Source: Mucilaginibacter sp. UR6-1 (lineage in GTDB: Bacteria > Bacteroidota > Bacteroidia > Sphingobacteriales > Sphingobacteriaceae). Taken from it: a stretch of 64,000 nucleotides of DNA. This document shows positions 1 through 9,487 of this stretch, one piece after another. The stretch spans positions 558,001-622,000 of the forward strand of contig NZ_JAJIWP010000002.1 of NCBI RefSeq assembly GCF_020880975.1, given 5' to 3'. Under the pieces are notes generated by a model. That model had not been told where the DNA came from, did not search any database, and was given only the letters and a program-made list of their open reading frames with translations. Position 1 is the stretch's first letter; every line of letters begins with the position of its first letter. The translations under genes and the position numbers were made by a program.

Positions 1-82
1 AGCTTTAGGTTAGAGGCCGATTTAAGCTATTCGACACATGCTCTCTCCTGGCATGTAATTTTTTACCTTATAAATTTATTTT

Positions 83-3000
83 ATGAAAGCCAGTTCCAAC
101 CAGGCGGGAGTACATCCGCATGTAAAAAAGTGTACGTCTGATCAGGGGCCACCTCTGAAAAAAGCCACAATTTTTTTAGCTGTATTATTTAGTTGTTTGT
201 TTTCGATCCAGGCCTTCGCACAAAAAAAGGTAACGGGTACTGTATTTGACAAGCAAAAGCTTCCGTTGCCGGGTGCAACCATTAAAATCAAAGGATCAAC
301 AACTGCTGTAGCTACCGATATGGATGGTAAATTCAATATTACCGTTCCGGGTGATAACGCTATCCTTACTGTATCATCTATCGGTTTTACCTCTAAAGAT
401 GTACCTGTAGGTACACAAACAAACATCAATGTAACACTGCTTGAAGAATCGCGCGGATTGAATACCGTAGTTGTGGTAGGTTACGGCGCGCAAAAGAAAG
501 GAGAGATCACCTCAGCAACAGGTCACGCTGATACTTCTGACTTTAGGCAGAGCGGTGCCCGTAACCCGCTTGATTTGATTCAGGGTAAAATTGCCGGTTT
601 ACAGATCAGTCGCTCAGGCAGTAACCCTAACACGGGTACAAGTATACAACTGCGTGGTGTTACAACGTTAACCGGCAGTGCATCGCCTTTGGTAGTAATT
701 GATGGTATACCGGGTGGTAACCTCGATCTGCTGCAACAAGATGATATCGCCTCTATAGACGTATTGAAAGACGGTTCGGGCGCGGCTATTTATGGTACCA
801 GTGCTAACGCCGGTGTAATTTTAGTAACCACTAAAAAAGGGAAAGAGGGGCCGCCGCAATTCAGCTACTCAAGCTATTATCGTAAAGAGTATCTGGCACG
901 AATTCCTGATTTTATGGATGCCGACCAATTTAGAGCCCGTTTAGCTTCAGGAGAGTTACGCGGTACTGACTATGGCCATTCAAATGATTTTTTTGACCAG
1001 TTAGTTAATCATGGTAACCTGTCTCAAAATCACAACCTTGCCCTAACCGGAGGTACCAGTAAAACCAGTTACCGTGCAAGTTTAAACTACCGTGATCTTC
1101 AGGGTTTTGCCAAGGAGAACGGTCGTAAGGAATACTCGGTTAGGTTAAGTGTTAACCAAAAGGGGTTAAATGATAAACTGAATATGCAGGTTAATTTAGC
1201 CGGCAATTTTGGCAAACTAAATTTGTTGGGTGGCAGCGGTTGGGAAGACCAACTGATACGCAATCCAACATTATCAAATTATAATGATGACGGAACTTTT
1301 TACTTTGAAAGAACAAGTACTAACCAATTTGCCCGTTTACAGCAGGAAACCAATAAAAGGCAGCAATCTACCATATCTGCAGATGGTAAGGCAGAATATG
1401 AGTTTATACCTGGTTTAAAGGGTTCGGTGTTCGGTTCAGTACAGCGTAACAACTATATTGACGGCTTATACCGAAGCATATACGGCGAGTTTTCACTTGA
1501 AAATGATATTTACCGCGGTGGTGGTTATGCTGAACGTACTACCCAATTAAACTTGAATTATGCTTTTGAGCCAACCATTCAATATAACAAGGTAATAGCC
1601 GATGATCATAACCTGACCGCTATATTGGGTTACAGTTATCGTTATAACGTTAATGAAGGGTTTTCGGCAGGTAACTATGGTTTCCTGAACGATCGTTTTA
1701 TGGAAAATAACCTGGGGGCAGGTAACCAGTTGCAAACAGGTAAGGCGGTGATGTCGAGCTTTAAAAATGATGATAAGCTAATAGCATTCTTTGGTCGTGT
1801 AAATTATGCTTATAAAGACAAGTATTTGTTACAGTTAACCTTACGTCGTGAGGGTTCATCGCGTTTTGGCGCAAATAATAAATGGGGTTACTTCCCTGCG
1901 GCATCTGCAGGCTGGACCATAAGCCAGGAAGATTTTATGAAGGATGTTAACTTTGTAAATAACCTGAAACTCCGTGTTGGTTATGGTGTTACCGGTAACT
2001 CAGGCTTCTCAAACTACGCATCTCTTGTAACATTGGGTACAGGTGGTATCTATCTGTATCCTGACGGGCAATACCGGGAAACCTACGGCCCTGACCGTAA
2101 TCCGAACCCGAATTTGCGTTATGAAAAGAAAAAGGAGCTTAATATTGGTGCTGACTTCACCTTGTTCAACAACCGTATAACCGGTGCTATTGATGTATTT
2201 CAACGTAAAACACAGGATCTGTTAGATACTTATACCACACCGCAGCCACCTTATGTACGTAACAACATATATGCAAATGTTGGTACCATCTCAGCAAAAG
2301 GTATTGAGATTGCGGTAAGCTTTGCTGCCATTAAGCATAAAGGCTTTACCTGGAATATGGACCTGGCCGCAAGTACTACCAAAAACACGTTAGACTCATA
2401 CTCTGATGATATATTCAAAGTACAGTTGCGCACATTTGGAGATATTGGCGGTGCCGGTGCTTTAGGTAACGCTATACGTACATACGAGGGCGGGCCGCTC
2501 GGCGAATTTTGGGGTAAACGCTTTGCCGGATTTACCGAGGATGGTAAATGGTTGTTTTACACCCGAAATGGTGAAAAGGTAAGTAATGATAAGATCAATA
2601 ACTCTGAGTTTAAAGATCAAACCGACCTTGCACCAATTGGTAATGCTATACCTAAATACTATGCCTCGTGGACAAATAACTTTAAATACAAAAACTTCGA
2701 TCTGCGTTTGTTCTTCAGAGGTAAATTTGATTTTGATATCCTAAATACCACTGCTATAGCTTATGGCAATAAGGTATCTGGCACAAATTTGCTTAATGAT
2801 GCCTTTACTAAGTATGCGGAGATCAATGATACTTACATGTATTCAGATTATTACCTGGAGAATGGCTCCTTCCTTAAACTGGATGAGGTGACATTTGGCT
2901 ATAACTTTAAAATCAGAAACAAGACCATCCGTAATCTTCGTGCTTACGTAACAGGCCAAAACCTGCTTACAATAACCAGCTATAGCGGTAACGACCCTGA

Positions 3001-3097
3001 TTTTGTGCCTGATACCGGCCTCGGCCCGGGAATTGATGGCCGTGGCCCTTATCCAAGCACACGTTCATTTTTATTAGGTATCAGCCTTGGATTTTAA
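83..3097 (+). CDS. SusC-like TonB-dependent outer-membrane receptor
   Basis: Outer-membrane TonB-dependent transporter of the SusC/RagA type, which imports oligosaccharides or peptides together with a SusD lipoprotein. The 1004-residue protein has an unusually long polar N-region (about 25 residues) before a signal-peptide core that should be cleaved at A46-Q47 (AFA-QKK). A carboxypeptidase-D-like regulatory domain follows (about 48-122; PGATIKIKGS and DGKFNITVP are typical), then a TonB-box/plug start (VVVVGYGAQKKGEIT, 129-143), plug domain (to about 255) and a C-terminal barrel. The susD-like gene starts 24 bases downstream, so the two are co-transcribed. No glycosidase, sigma or FecR gene is visible on the downstream side; the upstream side is cut by the window edge. 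The substrate cannot be predicted. An ATG for a shorter signal peptide is absent, so the first ATG is kept. Confidence 0.96.
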   Translation: MKASSNQAGVHPHVKKCTSDQGPPLKKATIFLAVLFSCLFSIQAFAQKKVTGTVFDKQKLPLPGATIKIKGSTTAVATDMDGKFNITVPGDNAILTVSSIGFTSKDVPVGTQTNINVTLLEESRGLNTVVVVGYGAQKKGEITSATGHADTSDFRQSGARNPLDLIQGKIAGLQISRSGSNPNTGTSIQLRGVTTLTGSASPLVVIDGIPGGNLDLLQQDDIASIDVLKDGSGAAIYGTSANAGVILVTTKKGKEGPPQFSYSSYYRKEYLARIPDFMDADQFRARLASGELRGTDYGHSNDFFDQLVNHGNLSQNHNLALTGGTSKTSYRASLNYRDLQGFAKENGRKEYSVRLSVNQKGLNDKLNMQVNLAGNFGKLNLLGGSGWEDQLIRNPTLSNYNDDGTFYFERTSTNQFARLQQETNKRQQSTISADGKAEYEFIPGLKGSVFGSVQRNNYIDGLYRSIYGEFSLENDIYRGGGYAERTTQLNLNYAFEPTIQYNKVIADDHNLTAILGYSYRYNVNEGFSAGNYGFLNDRFMENNLGAGNQLQTGKAVMSSFKNDDKLIAFFGRVNYAYKDKYLLQLTLRREGSSRFGANNKWGYFPAASAGWTISQEDFMKDVNFVNNLKLRVGYGVTGNSGFSNYASLVTLGTGGIYLYPDGQYRETYGPDRNPNPNLRYEKKKELNIGADFTLFNNRITGAIDVFQRKTQDLLDTYTTPQPPYVRNNIYANVGTISAKGIEIAVSFAAIKHKGFTWNMDLAASTTKNTLDSYSDDIFKVQLRTFGDIGGAGALGNAIRTYEGGPLGEFWGKRFAGFTEDGKWLFYTRNGEKVSNDKINNSEFKDQTDLAPIGNAIPKYYASWTNNFKYKNFDLRLFFRGKFDFDILNTTAIAYGNKVSGTNLLNDAFTKYAEINDTYMYSDYYLENGSFLKLDEVTFGYNFKIRNKTIRNLRAYVTGQNLLTITSYSGNDPDFVPDTGLGPGIDGRGPYPSTRSFLLGISLGF

Positions 3098-3121
3098 TAA
3101 CCTCAATTCGCAAAAAAAGTC

Positions 3122-4783
3122 ATGAAGATAAAAAATAACATATTAAAAATAGCCGTAGCCGGAACCATGCTTTTATCATTGGATGCATGTACCAAGCTCG
3201 ACGAAACTACATATGATACGCTTAGAAGCGATCAGTTTTATACCAATAAAAACGAGATTATCTCGGCCGTATTAAGGCCGTATACCCATGCCAATGCCTG
3301 GGCAACACCATCGGGCCAGGATGGCTGGTGGAGGCCAAGTGAACTTTCAGCCGATCAATTGGCATGGCCAACCAAAGGTCGCCATGGAGAGGATGGTGGT
3401 AAATGGAAAAGATTGCACTACCATACCTGGACCGTAGATGAAGGAGGGTTAAACAATGCCTGGAGTTTGATGTATTGGGGTATAGGTTTATGTAATGTGC
3501 CAATTCAAAATATTGAAAAGCAGGATGCCGCTGCAATAGGCCTCACTGATGCTGAAAAAAACTCGTATATAGCTGAACTTAAATTACTGCGGGCCTATCA
3601 TTACCTAAAATTGATGGATTTGTTTGGTAACATACCTATAGTTACCGAAAGTCCGTCAGAACCTATACCGGTTGAGCAGTATCCTGCAAATTCAACTCGT
3701 AAAGAGGTGTTTGATTTTGTAGAAAAAGAAATTCTGGACAACATCGATCAGGCGCCTAAATTATCAAAAGGAATGTTGGGCCGTATGAGCCAGGCCGGCG
3801 GTTATGCCATGCTGGTTGAGCTTTATTTAAATGCCGAAGTATGGTCGGGAACTCCGAGGTGGGATGATTGTATTGCTGCGGCTGATAAGCTTATTAACAA
3901 TCAGGCAGGTGGCCTGAATGGGGCAATGATGCTTGATTCCAATATTAACGACGCTTTTAAACCTAATAATGATCTTTCAAAAGAAAGTATATTTTCTATA
4001 GCTTATGAATTTAAGATGGCTAATTTCCAACCATCATGGACAGGCGAGTTTTATCACTTTAACCAGGATTTGATTTATGGTGGCAGCCGTACCGGTAACG
4101 ATGGTGTTGTGCTTGTGCCGGGTGTTTATACTACCTTTGATAATGCCGATAAACGTAAATCAGAGTGGTTGCTTGAAGGCCCAATGGTTCGTTTTGATAA
4201 TGGTAAACCTGTTATTGCAACCGGTGGTAATGAGTACGATGGCCAACAACTGGTATTTGTTGATAACATCAGGAGGAATAAACTGGGTGAAACCACATCA
4301 AACATGAGTAATGGTGAAGAAAATAGTGGTGTCCGTTTTAATAAATATAAATTAGGCAATCAGGTACCAAGCGAAAGTGGCATACCTGCTGACCCTAATT
4401 ATAATAATACGGATTGGAACCTGTATCGTTTAAGCTGGATATATTTTGCTAAAGCTGAAGCCATTATGCGTAAAAATGGTGGTGTTGCCGATGGTGTTGC
4501 CGTTCAATTAGTTAATGATTGTAAAAAACGTGCATATGCCACTGCTGATTGGGCAGATAATGCTTATACTACGGCAACATTAACACTAAATGAGCTGCTG
4601 GCTGAACGCGGCCGTGAGTTTATATTTGAAGGCTTCCGTAGGGATGACCTGATACGTTTTGGCAAATTCACAACAGCAAGCTGGTGGGATCATACACCAA
4701 GTGCCACATTCCGCAACCTGTTTGCTATACCACAGCAGCAGGTTATATTAAACCCGCAGTTGAAACAAAACGCAGGGTATTAA
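3122..4783 (+). CDS. SusD/RagB family nutrient-binding lipoprotein
   Basis: Surface lipoprotein that forms the lid of the SusC transporter encoded immediately upstream. The 553-residue product has a lipoprotein signal with the lipobox LDAC and lipidated Cys23. The mature start (CTKLDETTYDTLRSDQFYTN) is classic SusD, as are the middle segment AELKLLRAYHYLKLMDLFGNIP and the C-terminal RGREFIFEGFRRDDLIRFGKF plus FAIPQQQVILNPQLKQNAGY. Length is normal for the family. It is followed 20 bases later by a strong hairpin, so the operon ends here. Ligand unknown. Confidence 0.96.
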   Translation: MKIKNNILKIAVAGTMLLSLDACTKLDETTYDTLRSDQFYTNKNEIISAVLRPYTHANAWATPSGQDGWWRPSELSADQLAWPTKGRHGEDGGKWKRLHYHTWTVDEGGLNNAWSLMYWGIGLCNVPIQNIEKQDAAAIGLTDAEKNSYIAELKLLRAYHYLKLMDLFGNIPIVTESPSEPIPVEQYPANSTRKEVFDFVEKEILDNIDQAPKLSKGMLGRMSQAGGYAMLVELYLNAEVWSGTPRWDDCIAAADKLINNQAGGLNGAMMLDSNINDAFKPNNDLSKESIFSIAYEFKMANFQPSWTGEFYHFNQDLIYGGSRTGNDGVVLVPGVYTTFDNADKRKSEWLLEGPMVRFDNGKPVIATGGNEYDGQQLVFVDNIRRNKLGETTSNMSNGEENSGVRFNKYKLGNQVPSESGIPADPNYNNTDWNLYRLSWIYFAKAEAIMRKNGGVADGVAVQLVNDCKKRAYATADWADNAYTTATLTLNELLAERGREFIFEGFRRDDLIRFGKFTTASWWDHTPSATFRNLFAIPQQQVILNPQLKQNAGY

Positions 4784-4803
4784 TAGCATACTAAAATATC
4801 TAT

Positions 4804-4839
4804 AACAAAAAAGCAGGCTTATATGCCTGCTTTTTTGTT
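4804..4839. terminator. Bidirectional rho-independent terminator
   Basis: A perfect 15-bp inverted repeat (4804-4818 and 4825-4839, loop ttatat) with A-rich and T-rich flanks inside the arms. It lies between the converging susD-like gene and the M48 protease gene and overlaps the stop codon of the latter, so it can end transcription from both sides. Confidence 0.85.
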
Positions 4840-6918
4840 GAATATGGTAAGCTGAAGTTCAAGAAGTTGCTTTTTTAACTTAAATGTGCGTTCGTTCACA
4901 ATACTGAGATAGCTTCCGAGGGCTTCTTCAAGTACGGCAATGGCTTCATTATCATAGTTTGGATGCACAAAGTAAGTCCAGGTGTTTGAAAGGTATTTAT
5001 CAACCGCTTCGGCTTGTTCAGTGTCTGTAACTGTTTTGTAATTGTCATCCGCCCTTATCTCCTGCAAACGTGTTTTTAAACGTTTCTCAACCTGGTATAA
5101 TTGCTTTACTGCTTTCTCTATTTCAAAATAGGGCATGGTATTAAACAACGGTGAAAGGGCTGCCCACACATTGTTGTATATTTCGTAATCGCCGCTATCC
5201 TGTTGCTGGTAATTAAACAAATGGGTATAATCATTTTGTAATTTATGCCTTTGTTCGGTATTGGCATTTATGTAAGCGGTTATAAATAATTGCTTGTCCA
5301 GTTCTTTCACCTGGTCTTCGGCATCCTGCAGCTCCTGCGTAAGCAATTCTTTTATTGCGGCTGCTTCACTGTTGTTATACTTTGTTCCTTTAAAATCAAA
5401 TGTCTTTATACTGCTCTCAATGCGATTGTCAATAATAGCATCAAGCTTGTCAATATCATCGCCAAGCGAAAGGATACGTTTCGGCAGGTTGCTCTTTTCG
5501 TCAGTAAAAATATGCTTAAAAGTAAGCGTATCGATACCCTGTGCGCGTTGTACAGCTTCGTCAATATCAAAACTATTTACCAGGCGGCTGTTGTAATAGC
5601 CACGATATTCCGGGTGATAGTTATTTTCATTTATCTGCTTATAATATTGTGTTTTAAAGGTGGTAAAGTCAACCTTTTCAAATTCATCGCTATCGGTTAT
5701 TACAGCATACATCTTATCCGTAAATTTACCCTGTAGTTCTTGCGCACAGTTAAACAATGTCCAGGCGCTATCCGCCTCAACCGGTTGTTGAATATTGAGT
5801 ATTTCAAGGGCATTTTCACGGTCCTTGCTTGCCGGATGCGATGCCCACTGATCTTCTATTACCACGTGTTCATTATCAAGTACGGCTATACGATGGTTTA
5901 CAACGGGCAGTCCGTTGGCATCAGTTGTAAGCTGGTTCAGTTCTGAAAAGTATCTGATGATCTCGCTGTGCTGCGGGTAAAAGTTATCGGCGCGCTTTTT
6001 GTTCTTTACTTCAACATTCCAATAGTTTAATATAGTGTTGTAACACATGTTGCCAATATCAAGTCGCCTTGATGCGGTGATGGCATTGTTTGAACCGGCA
6101 ACATATGCTGATATAGCATCGGCATGAAACTCCATTTGCCGCGAAAGGCCCATATGGTTCTTGTTTAAAAACACGTATACCTTTTGCAGTATGTATTGTA
6201 TGCCTTTGATGATCTGAACATTCAGCCAGGCTGTGCCTCTTAAAAATGAGTGAAAGCTCGCCCATCTGTCAATAATACGCTCATAGCTATCGTTATCATA
6301 CAGCATATTGTATATTACTTTGTTCATGTTATATACATAACTGCCAAACTTCATGCTGCGTTGCGAAAAGTGCCCAAATTCATGTGCTAATACGGCCCTG
6401 AATTCCGATCTGTTAAGGCTGTTCACCAGGCCTAAACCAATGGTCAGGTTTTTTTTAACAGGCAAAAACATGCTCCAAAAGTTAGAATTGTAATTTACAT
6501 ACGCGTTCACTTCGGGCGAGAGATAAATATGTTTAGGGAATGCTGTACCGGTTTCATTGGTTAACTGCCTGATAAACTTAAACAGTTCAGGCTGATCAGC
6601 CTCAAATATCTCAAATTGCTCACCGGTGTTTTCCTTATTGCGTTTAAAAATGAATTTAATAACAAAGTAAACCAGCATTAAGCCCGAAAATATCAGCCCT
6701 GCGCCGAACACGAATGTTATCCAATGCGCTTTTAACGCGATGATGCCCACGCCCAGCGCGCCAAATATAATGGCGCAAACAATAGCACCTAATAATAGCA
6801 GTAAATAAACAATAATAAAAAGCAGTATGGCATTTACTGAACGAGTGATCTGTTGCCTGAAAGCTTTTGAGGGTTGGATAACTGACCTGTCCGGTTTAGC
6901 GTTTTGTGTGGTATTCAT
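4819..6918 (-). CDS. M48 family membrane metalloprotease
   Basis: Predicted integral-membrane zinc endopeptidase of the M48 (HtpX/Ste24-like) family, 699 residues. Two hydrophobic segments lie near the N terminus (about 29-62 and 66-92). The catalytic motif HEFGH is at 179-183, and the likely third zinc ligand is Glu263 in EFHADAISAYVAG. The remaining 400 residues form a long, charged, mostly helical C-terminal region far longer than HtpX (about 290 residues); this long form is common in Bacteroidota, and its role is unknown. It is transcribed alone, converging with the susD-like gene. The start ATG at 6918 precedes a basic N terminus and the membrane segments. No promoter of the TAnnTTTG type is evident upstream. 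Confidence 0.9.
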   Translation of the reverse strand: MNTTQNAKPDRSVIQPSKAFRQQITRSVNAILLFIIVYLLLLLGAIVCAIIFGALGVGIIALKAHWITFVFGAGLIFSGLMLVYFVIKFIFKRNKENTGEQFEIFEADQPELFKFIRQLTNETGTAFPKHIYLSPEVNAYVNYNSNFWSMFLPVKKNLTIGLGLVNSLNRSEFRAVLAHEFGHFSQRSMKFGSYVYNMNKVIYNMLYDNDSYERIIDRWASFHSFLRGTAWLNVQIIKGIQYILQKVYVFLNKNHMGLSRQMEFHADAISAYVAGSNNAITASRRLDIGNMCYNTILNYWNVEVKNKKRADNFYPQHSEIIRYFSELNQLTTDANGLPVVNHRIAVLDNEHVVIEDQWASHPASKDRENALEILNIQQPVEADSAWTLFNCAQELQGKFTDKMYAVITDSDEFEKVDFTTFKTQYYKQINENNYHPEYRGYYNSRLVNSFDIDEAVQRAQGIDTLTFKHIFTDEKSNLPKRILSLGDDIDKLDAIIDNRIESSIKTFDFKGTKYNNSEAAAIKELLTQELQDAEDQVKELDKQLFITAYINANTEQRHKLQNDYTHLFNYQQQDSGDYEIYNNVWAALSPLFNTMPYFEIEKAVKQLYQVEKRLKTRLQEIRADDNYKTVTDTEQAEAVDKYLSNTWTYFVHPNYDNEAIAVLEEALGSYLSIVNERTFKLKKQLLELQLTIFNKKAGI

Positions 6919-6977
6919 GAAATAAAGTAAAGGTTATTACCGCCGTTAAATTAGGGAGTTTTCGGCTAATAAAAAGC

Positions 6978-7006
6978 AAAGGCCATGTAATTATTACATG
7001 GCCTTT
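6978..7006 (-). terminator. Terminator downstream of aldo/keto reductase gene
   Basis: Perfect 13-bp inverted repeat (6978-6990 / 6994-7006, loop tta) 20 bases beyond the stop of the minus-strand aldo/keto reductase gene, followed on the minus strand by a T-rich run. It separates this gene from the M48 protease gene. Confidence 0.75.
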
Positions 7007-7025
7007 CCATTAATTTATCAGGTAA

Positions 7026-8015
7026 CTACTTCAAAATATCTTCAATCCTCGTAAGTTCTTCAGTTGAGAATTGAACGTTATCAAGCGCTTTCAATGAGTC
7101 AGCCAGTTGTTCGGGTTTGCTGGCACCTATCAGTACCGAGGTTATCCGTTCGTCCTTTAATAACCAGGCAAGGGCCATTTGTGCCAGGCTTTGGTTTCGT
7201 TGTACGGCAATATCATTCAGTTGTTTTATCTGGCTGATGCGTGCCTCGGTAACCTGATCCTTCTGTAAAAAACCGGTTGACTTTGCCGCACGCGAATCCT
7301 CCGGTATACCGTTCAGGTATTTGTTGGTAAGCAGGCCCTGCGCCAATGGCGAGAAGGGGATACAGCCTACGCCGTTATCTTCCAGTACTTCCAGCAAGCC
7401 ACCTTCAACCCAACGCTCAAACATGGAGTATTTAGGCTGGTGGATAAGGCATGGTGTGCCAAGTTGTTTTAATATTTTGATGGCTTCTTCGGCCTTGTCT
7501 GCCGGGTAGTTGGATATACCGGCGTATAAGGCCTTGCCCTGGCGCACGATCAGGTCAAGCGCCTGCATAGTTTCTTCAAGCGGCGTATCAGGATCGGGGC
7601 GATGGTGGTAAAAGATATCCACATAATCAAGCTCCATGCGTTTCAGGCTTTGATCCAGGCTGGCTACCAGGTATTTTTTTGAACCCCAGTCGCCATAAGG
7701 GCCATCCCACATGGTGTAACCGGCCTTGCTTGAGATGATCATTTCGTCACGATAACCACGGAAATCCGCTTTCAATATCTTCCCAAAATTCTCCTCGGCC
7801 GATCCCGGGGGCGGGCCGTAGTTGTTGGCAAGGTCAAAATGGGTTATTCCGCTGTCAAATGCCAGGTGCAGTATTTTTTGGTAGTTATCGTAAACATCTA
7901 CATGGCCAAAGTTATGCCATAGGCCTAATGATATGGCCGGTAACTTAATACCGCTTTTACCGCAGCGGCGGTATTGCATATTCTGGTATCTGTTATTTGC
8001 AGGTTGATATGTCAT
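7026..8015 (-). CDS. Aldo/keto reductase (YghZ / L-glyceraldehyde-3-phosphate reductase type)
   Basis: NADPH-dependent aldo/keto reductase of the YghZ/Kv-beta-like branch (AKR14). From the preferred ATG at 8015 the protein is 329 residues and starts MTYQPANNRYQNMQYRRCGK, which matches the usual start of YghZ homologues; a longer reading frame reaches 8069 and would add 18 residues not typical of the family. The catalytic tetrad is visible as Asp61, Tyr66 (DLANNYGPPPG), Lys97 (SSKAGY) and His138 (FYHHRPD). The family reduces L-glyceraldehyde 3-phosphate and other short aldehydes; the physiological substrate here is not shown. It lies 69 bases downstream of folC on the same strand and is followed by its own terminator. 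Confidence 0.92.
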   Translation of the reverse strand: MTYQPANNRYQNMQYRRCGKSGIKLPAISLGLWHNFGHVDVYDNYQKILHLAFDSGITHFDLANNYGPPPGSAEENFGKILKADFRGYRDEMIISSKAGYTMWDGPYGDWGSKKYLVASLDQSLKRMELDYVDIFYHHRPDPDTPLEETMQALDLIVRQGKALYAGISNYPADKAEEAIKILKQLGTPCLIHQPKYSMFERWVEGGLLEVLEDNGVGCIPFSPLAQGLLTNKYLNGIPEDSRAAKSTGFLQKDQVTEARISQIKQLNDIAVQRNQSLAQMALAWLLKDERITSVLIGASKPEQLADSLKALDNVQFSTEELTRIEDILK

Positions 8016-8084
8016 TCTGTTTAATGAGTTGGTTGGCGGTAAAAATAAGTTTTTACGGCATTCCCTCATGTAAAAAAATGAGTG

Positions 8085-9380
8085 CTATTCAACTATTTCG
8101 GCAACCACAAAGGTGCTGCCCCCGGCAAATACCAGGTCATGATCTTCTGCAGCCATCTGCGCGGCATTAAGTGCTGTTTTTACAGATGGGTAAGTGCCTC
8201 CCTTTAAGCCAAATTTGTTAGCGGTAAACTGTAATTCATCCGCAGTAAGTCCCCGCGGAATGTCAGGCTTGCAGAAATAGTATATAGCATCCTTCGGCAG
8301 CATAGCCAGTACCTTGCTGATGTCCTTATCATTCACCATACCTATCACAAAGTGAAGCTGTTTGTAGTGTATAGTGGCTATGTTTTTCAATACTTCGGCT
8401 ATACCATCGGGGTTATGGCCTGTATCGCAAATGGTGAGCGGTGAGGTACTGAGCACTTCCCAACGGCCATGCAAGCCGGTGAGCAATTTTACCTGTTTAA
8501 GTGCTTGTTGTATATGTTCGTCGGTAATGGTATAGCCTTGCGCCCGCAATTGTTCTACAGCCTCTAAAACACCTTTTATGTTTTTTTGCTGATAGGTGCC
8601 TGTAAGGTCGATATCCAAGGTGTAGGTTTTGCTGCTATTACGGGCAATAACATTTTTATGGATCAATGTATCATCCTGTAATGCCGCCATCTCTACCTGC
8701 CAGGTATCTAAGGCAAAGGTAATAGGGGCATTCAGCTCATTAGCTTTATTTACAAATACATCAGCAACTTCATCCTGACGTTCGCTCACTATCACCGGTA
8801 TGTCCGTTTTAATGATACCGGCTTTTTCTCTGGCTATCTCGGGCAGGGTATTGCCCAGCATGTTCATGTGGTCCCAGCCGATGTTGGTGATGAGGGATAG
8901 CAGGGGAGTGATTACATTTGTTGAATCGAGCCTGCCGCCCAGGCCAACCTCAACAATGGCTATATCTACTTGCTCTTTAGCGAAAATATCAAAAGCTAAA
9001 GCCACTGTCATCTCAAAGAATGAGGGTTGTATGCGCTCAAAGTCGGCCTTATAATTCTCAACAAAATCAATCACCGTTTGCTCGGCTATCATTTGTCCGT
9101 TAATGCGGATACGCTCCCTGAAATCTTTTAAGTGAGGGGAGGTGTACAGCCCGGTTTTATAGCCTGCGGTTTGCAATATGGCGGCCAGCATGTGCGATGT
9201 GGAGCCCTTGCCATTGGTACCGGCTATGTGTACACTTTTGAATTTTTTATGCGGGTTGCCCAGCAGAGTGCAAAGGGCAATAGTGTTATCCAGATTATTT
9301 TTTATGGCCGATGCCCCGATGCGCGTAAACATAGGCAACTGGCTGAATAGATAATCGAGAGTTTCAGCGTAAGTAGTCAT
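8085..9380 (-). CDS. folC: Bifunctional dihydrofolate / folylpolyglutamate synthase
   Basis: Cytoplasmic ATP-dependent Mur-ligase-family enzyme that adds glutamate to dihydropteroate and then to tetrahydrofolate. The 431 residues match the family length. Visible motifs are the P-loop GTNGKGST (54-61), SPHLKDFRERI, the metal-binding segment VEVGLGGRLDSTNV, and NIGWDHMNMLGNTLPEIAREKAGI. The C-terminal domain carries HNPDGI. It lies last in the minus-strand TPR-ExbB-ExbD-TonB cluster, separated from the TonB-like gene by a 107-base gap filled by a palindromic repeat element, so co-transcription is possible but not certain. Confidence 0.95.
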   Translation of the reverse strand: MTTYAETLDYLFSQLPMFTRIGASAIKNNLDNTIALCTLLGNPHKKFKSVHIAGTNGKGSTSHMLAAILQTAGYKTGLYTSPHLKDFRERIRINGQMIAEQTVIDFVENYKADFERIQPSFFEMTVALAFDIFAKEQVDIAIVEVGLGGRLDSTNVITPLLSLITNIGWDHMNMLGNTLPEIAREKAGIIKTDIPVIVSERQDEVADVFVNKANELNAPITFALDTWQVEMAALQDDTLIHKNVIARNSSKTYTLDIDLTGTYQQKNIKGVLEAVEQLRAQGYTITDEHIQQALKQVKLLTGLHGRWEVLSTSPLTICDTGHNPDGIAEVLKNIATIHYKQLHFVIGMVNDKDISKVLAMLPKDAIYYFCKPDIPRGLTADELQFTANKFGLKGGTYPSVKTALNAAQMAAEDHDLVFAGGSTFVVAEIVE

Positions 9381-9487
9381 TTGTCAATTGTCATTAGGCA
9401 TTCGTCATTAGGTTGAACACTTATTTTAAAGTAACTGATGACCAATTACCCTATCAAATGACTAATGCCCAATGCCTAATGACTATC
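9381..9487. repeat. Palindromic word-repeat element filling the folC-tonB gap
   Basis: The whole intergenic gap consists of iterated variants of the word GTCATTAGG and its complement. Perfect 13-bp arms GTCATTAGGCATT (9390-9402) and its complement (9471-9483) enclose about 68 bases; a second GTCATTAGG lies at 9404-9412 and further inverted copies at 9448-9469. It begins at the folC start codon and ends 4 bases from the TonB-gene stop codon. It is one of five such elements in the window, each made of a different word. Confidence 0.75.

Noticed and set aside
36..56. Possible weak terminator hairpin upstream of the susC-like gene
   Set aside because: Only 6 bp of stem with a 9-base loop; too weak to report as a terminator without knowing the upstream gene.
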